DNA of 64,000 nucleotides from NCBI RefSeq assembly GCF_003363775.1, contig NZ_CP031376.1:124001-188000 (forward strand), in the 5' to 3' direction. The DNA is from Spiroplasma alleghenense. GTDB lineage: Bacteria; Bacillota_I; Bacilli_A; Mycoplasmatales; Mycoplasmataceae. The translations under genes were made by a program, and so were the position numbers. Every line of letters starts with the position of its first letter. The stretch's first letter is position 1. This document shows positions 22,259-32,458 of this stretch, piece after piece. The notes under the pieces were generated by a model, which ran no database searches, was not told the origin of the DNA, and was given only the letters and a program-made list of their open reading frames with translations.

Positions 22259-24545
22259 AAAATCACTTTTAGCTCTAATGAGTGTGACTCTGTCATCTAA
22301 TACTTTTGTATTGGCATCAAGTTCTCAAGCAAACTATTTAGATTTGGATGATGAAACCTTTATTAAAGAAACCATGAATAGAATTGAAAATTATTCTCAG
22401 TTTTATAGCAATGATAGAGTTTATCAATATCAAAACGAAAATTATCGTAATGAAAATTCAATTTATGAAAAAATATTAGCAGAAAATCCTATTGAACAAA
22501 TCCAAACCACAAGTAATCCAAATAAGATTATAAGTAATTACGAATACGGTCTTTTAAATCAAGATAAAATATATAGTACTAATATGGCTGATTATGTAAA
22601 AGTATACAAAAACGCTCTAGGAAAAGTTGTTTTACCAACATGCGGAGTTGGCCAAACTCCCGAAGGCTGTGTTGTTAGCTCTAAGTCAGCTCCAGACAGA
22701 GCCTTGGATAGTTATGTAAACCCAGGTCTTACTAAGAAAAAGTATAGTTACTTAATGGGAGATGAAGTTAATTGATTTGATACTTTAGAGGAAGCAGAGA
22801 GAGATTATTTAAATAAATCATTCTATGTAAAAGAAGGGTTATTTTACGAATATAATGGAAAATATTTCAACGCTTTTAACCAAAATGATTTTGAAAAATT
22901 AAAAAACACCCTACCGAATAAAGGACTTTATATTGATGGGGAAAATTTACCATCAAACTCACAAAATGAAATTAAAAAACCCCTATATGGAACTGTAACC
23001 GACTTTAAAAATCAATTTAAAGAAGAGGTGAGAACTGCTTTTTATAATAATATTGATGAAATATTTGGTGACTATAAACCAGAAATAAAGGTTACTGTTG
23101 ATGCCGGTAAGGAAAAAAATTTACAACAATATTTTACAAGTGTAAATGGAACCGGTAAAATACAAATCGATAATCAATCTTCGTGAAAAAGTTTGACAAT
23201 TAATATTGGAGATGATTTAAGGAAAAAAGGAATTGATATCGGCGGTTTTATAGAAAGTCTTAAAGACAGAAGTAAATATAAGGGTCCCTGAATCACATTT
23301 AATAAGAAAGTTTGTTTTTTAGGAACAGTTGACGATAACAAACACGACAATTATGATTATGAATTTGATTTTGGACAAGGTAGTAAAGTTTCTTTCACAG
23401 TTGCTACCCAAGATGACGGATGATGTGATCCCGGTTATAATCATGTAAATCTTGGGGCAATGAAAGTTGACTATAGTTATGAACGCAAGATTAAACCTAA
23501 CTACAAAGTTAACGACCCTTTTTTAAAAACTATTACAGAAAATAATAAATACCTTGATTCAATTAAAACTATTGAAATAGATCAAATGATCAGAGAAATA
23601 TCTTCAAAAAATAGAGTAAGCGATAAGATTCTACTGGAAAGTATCTTAAATAAAAAAAATCCATCAAATTGGGCCAGAGAAGTAAAGGATTATCTTTTTG
23701 AAGCCTTTTACGAAAAATGTAGTTCTTATGTTTATGGTTATGATAGCATTGATAGTCCAATTGAAAATGATTGACTTTATGGTAGTTATTCTCAATTTTC
23801 CGTTGTTGAAAGTCAAAAGCATTATAAAGAAAATGTTCTTTACTCTGAAATAAAACCAGATCCAAACATTGATGAAAGTCAAAAAATTAATTATTTGACT
23901 TCGGCTGGATTCTTTAACACTTCTTGAAAAAATTGAAGAGATAACTTCTTCTACTTAAGAAACGAAATAAATAACCCCGATTTAAATCTTCAAAAGATGT
24001 ACTATTTATCAAACGATAATGAAGAAGACTTATCGAATTACACCGATTTAAAGGGGGATAATTTGGGTTCTACTATTCAAGAGGCTAGAAAAAAACAAGC
24101 AAGCCGCGAAGAAAAGCATATAAGAACACGTTTGTTTATTTATGATATTAATGGGGAACTTGTTATATCAGATGATGATGAAGAAAATGCATATTTGGAT
24201 TTAAGAAAAAAAATTAATTTAGAATCGAGATTAATTTCATATCAAGAGTCTAAAAAAATAAGTAATTTAAATACAGGATGAAATGATATAATATCAGATG
24301 GTATATATAATGTATACAGATTCAAAACAAAAGATAACATCTACTTATATTTTTCGTCATTTTCAAATGCATTTAGCTATTATGAAAAACAATTTTCAAT
24401 ATCAAGTAGCATCTCATATAGAGATGAAATAAAATACCGCTATGTTTTTACAATGCATAACCACAAGTATACTTATGATTGAACCAATAAATCAGAAATT
24501 TATGATATTGCATTAGAAATAAATCAATTAAGAAAAATGAATTAA
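22248..24545 (+). CDS. Large secreted protein with cleavable-type signal peptide
   Basis: A 765-residue protein. The ATG at 22248 is inside the end of the upstream gene and follows ATGGAGAA. The leader MLFKKSLLALMSVTLSSNTF then VLASSSQA has no lipobox cysteine, so it should be exported and cleaved, not lipidated. It contains copies of the module seen in the upstream protein (EGLFYEYNGKYFNAFNQNDF, VYQYQNENYR). The extracellular part has only a few cysteines. The C-terminal 75 codons are duplicated further downstream at 25466-25690. No enzyme motif was found. It is probably cotranscribed with 19706 and the 24558 lipoprotein. Confidence 0.8.
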
Positions 24546-25465
24546 GGAGACAAAAAAATGAAAAAATTATTAATAACATTAGCCTCAATTGGCTTAATAG
24601 CAACCCCAGTTACAACTGTAGTGTCGTGTTTTGGAACAAACGATAAAAAAACAGATAGGGATTATTTGGATTTATGAGATGCAGATAGATACGCTAAGGA
24701 ATTAAGTGACTTAAAGTATGAAATCTTAGATGATAATAATTATAGATTAATTTCAGAAAAATTTGGTCTGGATTTTATAATTCAAAAAAACGAAAAATCT
24801 GGAATGAAATATGAAGTTGCAAATAAGAGTATTAGAATTAAAGATTTAGATATAAACAATTACGATAAGACAAATGCAATTGATACTTATGTAGCTTTTG
24901 CTGCAACAGAAGATCAATTGCCAAATTACAAGCAGTATCGGGAAGACGAAAAGGGTAAGTCTCTTAACGATTCAAATCTTATTAGAGGTGAAGTTGAGGC
25001 ACAGAACATAGAAATAAGCGATGTTACAGATCCTCTCTTTAAAAAAGTATTTTATTTTGATATTTGTGAAGATTCTGTTAATAATTTCTGGTTCGAAAGA
25101 ATGACTTATGCCCACTGAATTTCAGAAATTAATTTGAAATATGATGAAGTTTTTTCAGCTGAACAACTAAGAGAATATTGATGAGTCAAACTTGTTGAAG
25201 AAGTTACTGAAAAAGCGGCTGTAAATTCAAAACAAAATCAAGATTTTAACGATCATTTTAAAAAATATGCCAAAATAACAATGGATAGCAATTATGATCC
25301 TAAAGAATTTGACGAACAATTTCTCGTTAATAAATTTGAATATGTTTTCAATGACTCAAAATTTGATTTTGACTTTAACGTTAATGTCTTAACAAATCAA
25401 GAAGTAATAATTAGACCTTAAAAATTACAGCAAAAAACAGACTTTAAATTTATAACTCGTCATTT
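24321..25465 (+). repeat. Tandem duplication unit 1
   Basis: A 1145-base unit containing the last 225 bases of the secreted-protein gene, the 24558 lipoprotein gene and a 44-base tail. Its counterpart begins at 25466. The offset of 1145 is exact for the gene stop, the RBS AAGGAGAC and the ATG. Confidence 0.88.
24558..25421 (+). CDS. Lipoprotein, duplicated gene copy A
   Basis: A 287-residue protein. AAGGAGAC precedes the ATG, and the upstream stop is 12 bases away. The leader MKKLLITLASIGLIATPVTT ends in VVSC, a lipobox with Cys 24. The mature part is acidic, with DYLDLWDADRYAKELSDLKYE, a YDKTNAIDTYVAFAATEDQL stretch and an FYFDICEDSVNNFW stretch shared with copy B. It has no relation to the four-member 600-residue family beyond the leader. 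The function is unknown. Confidence 0.85.
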
Positions 25466-25690
25466 TTCAAAACAAAAGATAATATCTACTTATATTTCTC
25501 ATCTTTTTCAAATGCTTTTAGTTATTATGAAAAACAATTCTCAATATCAAGTAGCATTGCATATAGAGATGAAATAAAATACCGCTATGTTTTTACGATG
25601 AACAATCATAAATACATTTATGATTGAACCAATAGATCAGAAATTTATGATATTGCATTAGAAATAAATCAGTTAAGAAAAATGAATTAA
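25466..25690 (+). pseudogene. Duplicated 3' fragment of the secreted-protein gene
   Basis: A near copy of 24321-24545: the frame KTKDNIYLYFSSFSNAFSYY continues to the same C-terminus QLRKMN and stop, but has no start codon or leader. It is a by-product of the 1145-base duplication and now acts only as leader DNA for the next lipoprotein gene. Confidence 0.88.
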
Positions 25691-25702
25691 GGAGACAAAA
25701 AA

Positions 25703-26598
25703 ATGAAAAAATTATTAATAGCATTGGCCTCAATAGGCTTAATGGCAACACCGGTTACAACTGTAGTATCTTGCTTTGGTGATACCAAAAACCAAAGAGA
25801 TTATTTAGACTTGTGAACTGCAGATAAATATGCTCAGGAATTAAGCGACTTAAAATATGAAGTTTTAGAAAATAATGATTACAGATTAACTTCAGAAAAA
25901 TTTGGCTTGGATTTTGTTATCCAAGAAAACGAAGGGTCTGGAATGAAATATGAAATTACAAATAGGAGTATGAGAATTGATAAATTAGATATCAATAATT
26001 ATGATAAAACGACCACCATTGATGGTTATGCTGCCTTTGCTGCAACCCAAGATCAGCTACCAGAAGAAGAAGAATTAGACAAAATAAATAGTGATTTTTC
26101 AATAAAATCAACTATAAAAGAAGCGTTTTGTTCAATCCAAATCAAATAATCAAGGGAGAGGTCATAGCACAAAATGTAGATGAGAATGAACAAATAGAAG
26201 AACTAAAAAATAAAACATTTTATTTTGATATATGCGAGTTTTCGGTTTTAGATTTCTGGCACTACAATTTCTTATATGCTTTTTATGGTTCTAGTGATAA
26301 ATTTACACAAGAATCAAATGAGAAGATTCCCTTGTCTAAATTGGAGGAGGATTCTTGAAACATAATAGTTAAGCAGACATTAAAAAAAGCTGCAATAAAT
26401 GAATCGCAAGAGAAAGAATTTAATGAGCATTTTGAAAAATATGCAAAAATAACAATGGATGAAAACTACGACCCTGATAATTTTATGGAAAAACAGCGTC
26501 TTGATAATAAATTTGAGTACGAATTTGAAAAAGCAAAATTTGATTTTGACTTTCAAATGTTTATTTTAACAAATCAAGAAGGAATAAACAGACCTTAA
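25703..26598 (+). pseudogene. Lipoprotein, duplicated gene copy B, frameshifted
   Basis: A diverged copy of the 24558 lipoprotein with the same leader (lipobox VVSC). The first frame runs to a TAA at 26147-26149 after AFCSIQIK. The rest of the protein (IIKGEVIAQN, FYFDICEFSVLDFW, HFEKYAKITMDENYDP) continues in another frame to 26598. The shift lies between about 26090 and 26147, in a stretch where copies A and B differ and copy B has extra sequence. It may be a truncated 148-residue lipoprotein, a pseudogene, or a sequence switched by an indel. Confidence 0.8.
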
Positions 26599-26599
26599 A

Positions 26600-26649
26600 A
26601 ATCAATATATAAAAAACTGGCTTTAAGCCAGTTTTTTATATATTGATTA
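26600..26649. terminator. Long bidirectional terminator between convergent genes
   Basis: A nearly perfect 24-bp-arm palindrome centred on CTGGCTTTAAGCCAG, with A and T tracts on both sides. It serves the lipoprotein on plus and ktrA on minus, and its end overlaps the ktrA stop codon. Confidence 0.92.
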
Positions 26650-27345
26650 ATTTTCAAATAAAGACTCATCGCCTTGAATTTTCAAGATTAAATCATTAAT
26701 GGCGGTTATTTTAGCAAACAGCACAATTTGATCATCTTTTTTAAGAATTGTTTTTTCATCAGGCAAGATTACTTTTCCATTACGTTTAATTTGAATTATA
26801 TTTCATTCCTTATTCGCAGTTAAACGTGATTCTTGAATACTTTTATCAATTACGCCAGGATCGCTAACTATCATTGTTGTTGAAATAAAATCATCATCAA
26901 CAGATTGGACGTCAATATCAATATCAAACATGCTTCTAGTGGCAACCATTTTACCCGAAATAATATCAGGGATAATTACTTGGTTTTCATCCAATCCCAA
27001 AGCTAATAAGATTCTTTTATGACGTAAATCCTTGGCTTTAGCCATGATATTTTCAATTCCCAAATCTAATAAATTCAGAACGGTGATGATAGAAACCTCC
27101 ATATTTGACCCAAATGCCACAATAATGCCGTCAAATTGCTTAATTCCAGCCTTTTCCATTGAAGTTTTATTGGTAGCATCAAGTACTATTCCAACAACCC
27201 CAGGCATTGCTGCAAGATGGCTGTTTAGTCGGTGTTCATCAAAATCAAAGACCACAACTGACTGTTTTTTGTCCTCCAAGGTTTTAGCAACCGCAATTCC
27301 GAAGTTATTTGCCCCAATTACTGCAAAACTTTTTTTTCTTGCCAT
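26647..27345 (-). CDS. ktrA: Potassium uptake regulator KtrA (TrkA-N/RCK)
   Basis: A 232-residue protein. The N-terminal Rossmann nucleotide-binding domain carries VIGANNFGIAVAKTLEDKK and an acidic FDFDEHRLN at the end of the second strand. The C-terminal half (residues about 140-232) has the TrkA-C pattern. It forms the cytoplasmic gating ring that binds ATP/ADP or NAD(H) and controls the KtrB channel. The start follows AAAGGCGG. It is divergent from ktrB across 86 bases that hold mirror-image promoters. Confidence 0.92.
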
Positions 27346-27370
27346 AATTTACCGCCTTTCGCTATAAGTT

Positions 27371-27401
27371 ATTATACAACTAAACCATTATATTGTATAA
27401 T
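27371..27401. promoter_or_regulatory. Face-to-face promoters of ktrA and ktrB
   Basis: ATTATACAA (27371-27379) and TTGTATAAT (27393-27401) are inverted copies. They give a -10 box TATAAT for each direction, so the two genes can share one regulator-accessible segment. Confidence 0.65.
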
Positions 27402-27431
27402 AATAGTTGACTTAAATAAAGAGGTGATTTT

Positions 27432-29162
27432 GTGTTTTATTTAATAAAAAAAAGTGAAGATAAAAATGATAAATTAATTGAATCAGAAAATTACCCTACC
27501 GATAATCTACCCAAGAAAAAGCTTAGTATCAAAGAAAAGCGCCATGAACGAATTCAAAAGCGTCGTAAGAGTTTTACCGGGGATGAAGATGACAATAAAA
27601 AGAACTTTTTTGCTAAACTAAAAAATTGATGGCCTCTAAGTAAGGTTTCGGGAAAGATCCTTTTAATTTACCTTTTAACTGTTTTAATTGGAGGAATTCT
27701 GCTAATAATTCCAGGAGTTGTGACAAATTCAGGATTTCACTGAGATTTTCTAACTGGTATTTTTACAGCCTCTTCAGCATTTTCAGACACTGGAATTACA
27801 ATATCAAATGCTGCACAAGATTATTCATTTTGAGGCCAATTACTTATTTTAATTATGATTCAAATTGGAGGAATTGGAATTCTAACCTTTAAGATAGTTT
27901 TACTAATATCTTTGGGTAAAAAGATTTCAATAAACGATCAATCGGTTGCTCAAAGTGAACGTGGTAGTTCACAACTTTCAAATACAGTAGAAATGATTAA
28001 GGACGGATTTATCTTTCTAACTTTTGTAGAAATTATCGGGGTTGTTTTTCTATTTTTTGGATTTTATTTCACCCCTTTGGAGTTTAATGAATATTCTCAA
28101 ATTTATGGTGATAATAATATACCAGATTTTCAAAATCCCTATCATAGTTTTGAAAAATCAATCTGGTTTGCATTATTTCACTCTGTAAGTGCAGTTAATA
28201 ATGCTGGATTTGATATTATTTCAGGAAGCTCGTTACAACCTTATAACTTATCTGATAGTCATGGCTATCTAATTCAATCAGTAATTTTGGTTCAATGAGT
28301 AATTGGGGGATTAGGATATCCAACTTTCCATGATATTAAACAAAAAATTAAGGGGCGTCGCGAAGGGCGAGTAGTAAAATGGTCACTATTTACTAAATTA
28401 AACTTTACTGTTTATTTATCTTTATTCATCCTGGGTCCACTTCTAGTTTTTATTTCTGAACTTTCACAAGGACAAAGTAGTTATATTCTAAATTACTACC
28501 GAGTCACTATTGATGAGGACTTCTTTGGCGTAATTAGCTCATATGAGTACATTGGACCCAAACCTACAGGACAAGCCATTATGGATATCTTTTTTAATGT
28601 CACAAGTTCACGTAATGCCGGTTTTTCATCTGTTGATATTAACCAATTTAATGCTGGTTCTAAACTAATAATGTCGGTTTGAATGTTTATTGGTTCAGCT
28701 CCATCATCTACTGCTGGGGGAATTCGAACTACCACATTTGCAATTGTAACTCTAGCAATCATAGGAATTATCAGAAATAGAAAATCAGTATTTGCTTACC
28801 GTAAAAAAATTCCTGAAGAAACTGTCAGAAGGAGTTTTGCAGTTTTCATTGTTGGGGTAATGATAATTGTTACTTCAACCGCTATAATATATATAGATAG
28901 TAACAAGGTTCTATCAAATCAACATGATGGAGATAAAACTATCATTGAATTAATCACGTTAATTTGTTCTGCCTTTGGAACGGTGGGATTAAATCCATTT
29001 ACTAGCGGGCAAATGATTAATTTAGGAGCGATTTCCAAGATTACATTAGTACTGATAATGTTTACAGGACAATTGGGGATTTCAAATACCTTATTGGCAT
29101 TTATCAAACAAAATAAAAATAAAAGCTACGATTTCCTTGAAGAAGAGGTTGTTATTGGTTAG
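27432..29162 (+). CDS. ktrB: Potassium transporter KtrB (TrkH/KtrB family)
   Basis: A 576-residue protein with a GTG start after GAGGTGA. The first 70 residues are charged and cytoplasmic, longer than in most KtrB proteins. Four pore-loop repeats with a conserved selectivity-filter Gly are visible: SAFSDTGITI, VSAVNNAGFD, SSRNAGFSS and CSAFGTVGLN. It moves K+ (with Na+ in some systems) across the membrane and is gated by KtrA, encoded divergently. folD follows nine bases after its stop. Confidence 0.94.
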
Positions 29163-29171
29163 GAGAAAAAT

Positions 29172-30017
29172 ATGAAACTATTAGATGGTAAAAAATTAGC
29201 CCAAAAAAGGTCCGCTATTGTTAAGTCAAAATTGCTAGAAACTAAAAAAACTCGCCAACCCAAACTTGTAGTTATTTTGGTTGGTCAAGATGAAGCAAGC
29301 CAAGTTTATGTAAAGCATAAAAAAAACGCTTGCGAAAGGGTGGGAATAGATTTTGAATTGGTAAATTTTAAAAACTCAGTAAAACCAAAAGAGGTTTTAG
29401 ATAAAATTGCCGCGTTAAATAAGGATACTAAAGTTGATGGAATTTTAATTCAACTGCCCTTACCAAGTGACTGAAATGAGGAAGAATTTCTTCAAGCAGT
29501 TGATTTTAGCAAAGATGTTGATGGTTTTCACTATATAAACCAAGGTAAACTTTATCAAGGCAACGAAACTTTTGTCCCATGCACTCCTTTGGGAATTATT
29601 AAATTATTAGAGGAGTACGAAATTGATTTAAAAGGTAAAAATATTACAATTGTTGGAACTTCTAATATTGTGGGAAAACCATTAATTGGTATGATGATCA
29701 ATCGCGGCGCTACAGTCACTGCTTGTAATAAAAATACTTTAGACATAAAATTACATACTAAAAAGGCAGATATTTTGGTTTCAGCCACAGGCTCTAAGTT
29801 TTTAATCACTAAGAAAATGGTTAAAAAAGGCGCTGTGATCATCGATGTTGGGATTATTAGGGATTTAAAAAATAAACGCTTAGTTGGAGATGTTGATTTT
29901 GAAAACGTAAAGAAAAAGGTTGATTATATTACCCCGGTTCCTGGTGGAGTTGGACCCATGACTGTCCAAATTTTAATAGAAAATACAATTAAAGCATACA
30001 ATAACAACAAAAAGTAG
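29172..30017 (+). CDS. folD: Bifunctional methylene-THF dehydrogenase/methenyl-THF cyclohydrolase
   Basis: A 281-residue protein with AGGAGAAA before the ATG. The N-terminal catalytic part has YVKHKKNACERVGI with the conserved lysine, and DGILIQLPLP. The dinucleotide domain has IVGTSNIVGKPLIGMMINRG and the end VTPVPGGVGPMT-type motif (YITPVPGGVGPMTVQILIEN). It interconverts one-carbon folate units for formyl-Met-tRNA and nucleotide synthesis. It probably shares the ktrB transcript. Confidence 0.96.
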
Positions 30018-30047
30018 TTATTTTGTGAAAAAAAATTGATAAAAAAC

Positions 30048-30076
30048 TTGTTTTTGCATATTTCATTTGATATTAT
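30048..30076 (+). promoter_or_regulatory. Promoter of the Asn-Glu-Val-Thr tRNA cluster
   Basis: TTGTTT, a 17-base spacer and TATTAT, 16 bases before the first tRNA. Confidence 0.65.
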
Positions 30077-30092
30077 AAATAAGGTTCTTTAT

Positions 30093-30168
30093 GGCTTTTT
30101 AGCTCAGTTGGTAGAGCAACCGGCTGTTAACCGGTTTGTCACAGGTTCGAGTCCTGTAAAAGCCGCCA
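30093..30168 (+). tRNA. tRNA-Asn (GUU)
   Basis: 76 nt, acceptor GGCTTTT/AAAAGCC, anticodon GTT in CTGTTAACC, encoded CCA. Confidence 0.97.
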
Positions 30169-30185
30169 TTATCAATTTTATTTAT

Positions 30186-30261
30186 GGCCCGTTGGTGAAG
30201 CGGTAAACACACACGGTTTTCATCCGTGGATACACGAGTTCGAACCTCGTACGGGCTACCA
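30186..30261 (+). tRNA. tRNA-Glu (UUC)
   Basis: 76 nt, acceptor GGCCCGT/ACGGGCT, anticodon TTC in GTTTTCATC, encoded CCA. Confidence 0.97.
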
Positions 30262-30276
30262 TTTATTATTTTTCGT

Positions 30277-30352
30277 GGAGTGCTAGCTCAGTTGGGAGAG
30301 CTCCTGCCTTACAAGCAGGCGGTCGGCGGTTCGAGCCCGTCGCACTCCACCA
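30277..30352 (+). tRNA. tRNA-Val (UAC)
   Basis: 76 nt, acceptor GGAGTGC/GCACTCC, anticodon TAC in CTTACAAG, encoded CCA. Confidence 0.97.
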
Positions 30353-30370
30353 TTTTTTTTACTTATTTTC

Positions 30371-30446
30371 GCTGATGTGGCTCAATTGGCAGAGCAACTG
30401 ACTTGTAATCAGTAGGTTGTAGGTTCAAGTCCTATCATCAGCACCA
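30371..30446 (+). tRNA. tRNA-Thr (UGU)
   Basis: 76 nt, acceptor GCTGATG/CATCAGC, anticodon TGT in CTTGTAATC, encoded CCA. Confidence 0.97.
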
Positions 30447-30459
30447 TTAAAAAGATTTA

Positions 30460-30497
30460 AAACACATTTACATTTCTGTAAATGTGTTTTTTTTGAT
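30460..30497 (+). terminator. Terminator of tRNA cluster
   Basis: AAACACATTTACA pairs with TGTAAATGTGTTT around a short loop, followed by eight or more T. Confidence 0.9.
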
Positions 30498-30528
30498 AAA
30501 ATACAAGCATAGAAATGAAGTGATCCTG

Positions 30529-31593
30529 ATGTCTTATCCACAATTAGAAATAAACCTTAGTAAAATAAAAATCAATGTTGACATTATGAAGCAGAAATGT
30601 AAAGAAAAGGGACTGGAACTAGTTGTTGTTCAAAAGTTACTTTCAGGTAGCAAAGAAATGGCACAATTTTTAGTAGAAAACGGGATTAAAACTATTGCAG
30701 ATTCTCGCATGAGTAATTTAATTAATTTTAAAGATTTAAAAGTTCAAAAAATGTTGTTAAGAATCCCAATGATTAGCGAAATAGATCAAGTAGCTCAGTT
30801 TTGCGATTTTGTTTTAATAAGTGAAATTTCAACAATTCAAAGACTAGAAAAAAGTTTACAAAGTTTGAATAAAAAAATTGGTTTAATTTTGATGATTGAA
30901 ACCGGAGATATCCGCGAGGGTCTTTGGGATGAAGAAAAAATAATTTCTACATCAAGAGAAATTGGTAAAATGAAAAATGTATTTCTTCAAGGAATTGGGA
31001 CTAATTTTGCTTGTTATGGTGCGACTTGCCCAACAATCGAAAAACTAGAAAAACTTGTGGCGTTGAAACAAAAAATTGAAAATGAGTGTCAAATTAAAAT
31101 CCCAACAATTAGTGGGGGTAGTTCTACACACTTGACCATTTGAGAAGGTGATATTCCAAAAGAAATTAACCAAATTAGAGTTGGTTCGGCTGTTCTAATG
31201 GGAATAGGCTTAAATGATGAGAGAATTCCTTGATTGCAAGGAGAAACCTTTAAACTAAAAACAGAAGTGATTGAAGTTCAAGATAAGCCTAGTGCTTCGT
31301 GAGGTCCTAGAGCACTGGATGCCTTTGCGAGAGAAGTTAATTTTGAAGACATCGGAGTAAGAAAAAAAGCTATTATTGCATTGGGTCGCCAAGATTGTCC
31401 AAGTGATGAAATCATTCCTATCGATAGTGATATTAAGGTCTTGGGTTCAAGTAGTGATCATACAATTTTGGATGTCACTGATTCTAAAAATAAATACCAG
31501 GTTGGTGATATTATTGAGTTTATTCCAACATATTTGGGTAATCTTAGTCTAACTACAAGTAATTATGTAGAGAAAAAATTCATTAAAAAATAA
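30529..31593 (+). CDS. Alanine/ornithine racemase-family PLP enzyme
   Basis: A 354-residue protein. The start MSYPQLEINLSKIKINVDIM is chosen over an upstream in-frame codon because it aligns with family N-termini and follows GAAGTGA. The PLP lysine should be K39 in VVVQKLLSG, placed like the TKV...G lysine of alanine-racemase barrels. IADSRMSNL, ETGDIREGL, TISGGSSTHLTIWE and EINQIRVGSAVLMG match the ornithine-racemase (Orr) subfamily of fold-III enzymes. It would racemise an amino acid such as ornithine or alanine. Its use in a wall-less bacterium is unclear. Confidence 0.85.
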
Positions 31594-31605
31594 AAATAAA
31601 ATCTC

Positions 31606-31634
31606 TTGAATATTTTCTTTTAAAATGATAATAT
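31606..31634 (+). promoter_or_regulatory. Promoter of tRNA-Lys/tRNA-Leu
   Basis: TTGAAT, 17-base spacer, TAATAT, 27 bases before tRNA-Lys. Confidence 0.6.
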
Positions 31635-31661
31635 TTTATTGTTTGCTTTTAGCAACAATAC

Positions 31662-31737
<76 letters not shown>

Positions 31738-31740
31738 TCA

Positions 31741-31826
31741 TCCGGAATTGGCGGAATTGGCAGACGCACCAGACTTAGGATCTGGCGTGGTAACACGTGG
31801 GGGTTCAAGTCCCTTATTCCGGACCA
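31741..31826 (+). tRNA. tRNA-Leu (UAG)
   Basis: 86 nt with a long variable arm, acceptor TCCGGAA/TTCCGGA, anticodon TAG in CTTAGGATC, encoded CCA. It follows tRNA-Lys by three bases. Confidence 0.97.
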
Positions 31827-31837
31827 ATTTGAAAAAA

Positions 31838-31866
31838 ATCTCACCTTTTGGTGAGTTTTTATTTTT
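31838..31866 (+). terminator. Terminator after tRNA-Leu
   Basis: CTCACC/GGTGAG hairpin with a TTTT loop, followed by a T run. Confidence 0.88.
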
Positions 31867-31911
31867 TTCATTGCTTTTTAAGTGTATAATTTTTTTAAAA
31901 GGAGAATTTTT

Positions 31912-32337
31912 ATGAAAGCATCATATTACAGAAGTGCATGGGTATTAAACTTGATTTCCTTAATTTTGACACTTTGCTCAGTTGGATTTTTTGGATTATT
32001 TGGTATTTTTTACCTGATAACAATGTCGACTAATGGAGAAATAAGAGTTGCAGGAATAGTAATACTTTTAATGTTTACAATATTTTTGATTTTAGGTTGT
32101 TTAACTATGCCAATCATAGCAATGGTTATTATTTCTAAAGCTAAAAAGAACGGTTATAAAGATAGACATACAGCTTTGGGGATTTGTTTGCTTATTTTCG
32201 GAGGTCTTTTTGGATTAATTGCAGGGATACTAATATTAATCGCAGATAGTGATAGTAATCAAGCTAATAGTATTTATAACGATGCTCCCCCAATTGAAAG
32301 ATCAATGAACCCATCAGAACCAGAATCGATTATTTAA
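31912..32337 (+). CDS. Small 4-TM membrane protein
   Basis: A 141-residue protein. I chose the ATG at 31912 (MKASYYRSAWVLNLIS) because AAAGGAGA lies 8 bases upstream and TGTATAAT about 22 bases upstream. It has four hydrophobic helices and a short basic loop KAKKNGYKDRHTALG between TM3 and TM4. The hydrophilic tail (NDAPPIERSMNPSEPESII) is acidic and proline-rich. The topology is like the 5670-7111 paralogs but identity is low. Function unknown. Confidence 0.75.
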   Translation: MKASYYRSAWVLNLISLILTLCSVGFFGLFGIFYLITMSTNGEIRVAGIVILLMFTIFLILGCLTMPIIAMVIISKAKKNGYKDRHTALGICLLIFGGLFGLIAGILILIADSDSNQANSIYNDAPPIERSMNPSEPESII

Positions 32338-32348
32338 AATAATTGAAA

Positions 32349-32394
32349 ATATATATGAAAAACACTTGTAATACAAGTGTTTTTCATATATATT
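32349..32394. terminator. Long symmetrical hairpin, probable terminator
   Basis: Arms of about 20 bp centred on CACTTGTAATACAAGTG, with A and T tracts on either side. It follows the membrane-protein stop by 11 bases. Confidence 0.85.
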
Positions 32395-32458
32395 ATATCG
32401 TTGTGAATTTTGTTGTTTTTTGTGATATAATATAAAGGAATTAAAGGGGAATATATTA

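Larger units (their letters stand above)
25466..26598 (+). repeat. Tandem duplication unit 2
   Basis: Second copy of the 1145-base unit starting at 24321. It has diverged from unit 1 at many positions, so the duplication is not recent. Confidence 0.85.

Noticed and set aside
26600-26649. Long palindrome considered as an IS end or recombination site
   Set aside because: It lies between two convergent gene ends with A/T tracts on both sides, as expected for a bidirectional terminator.
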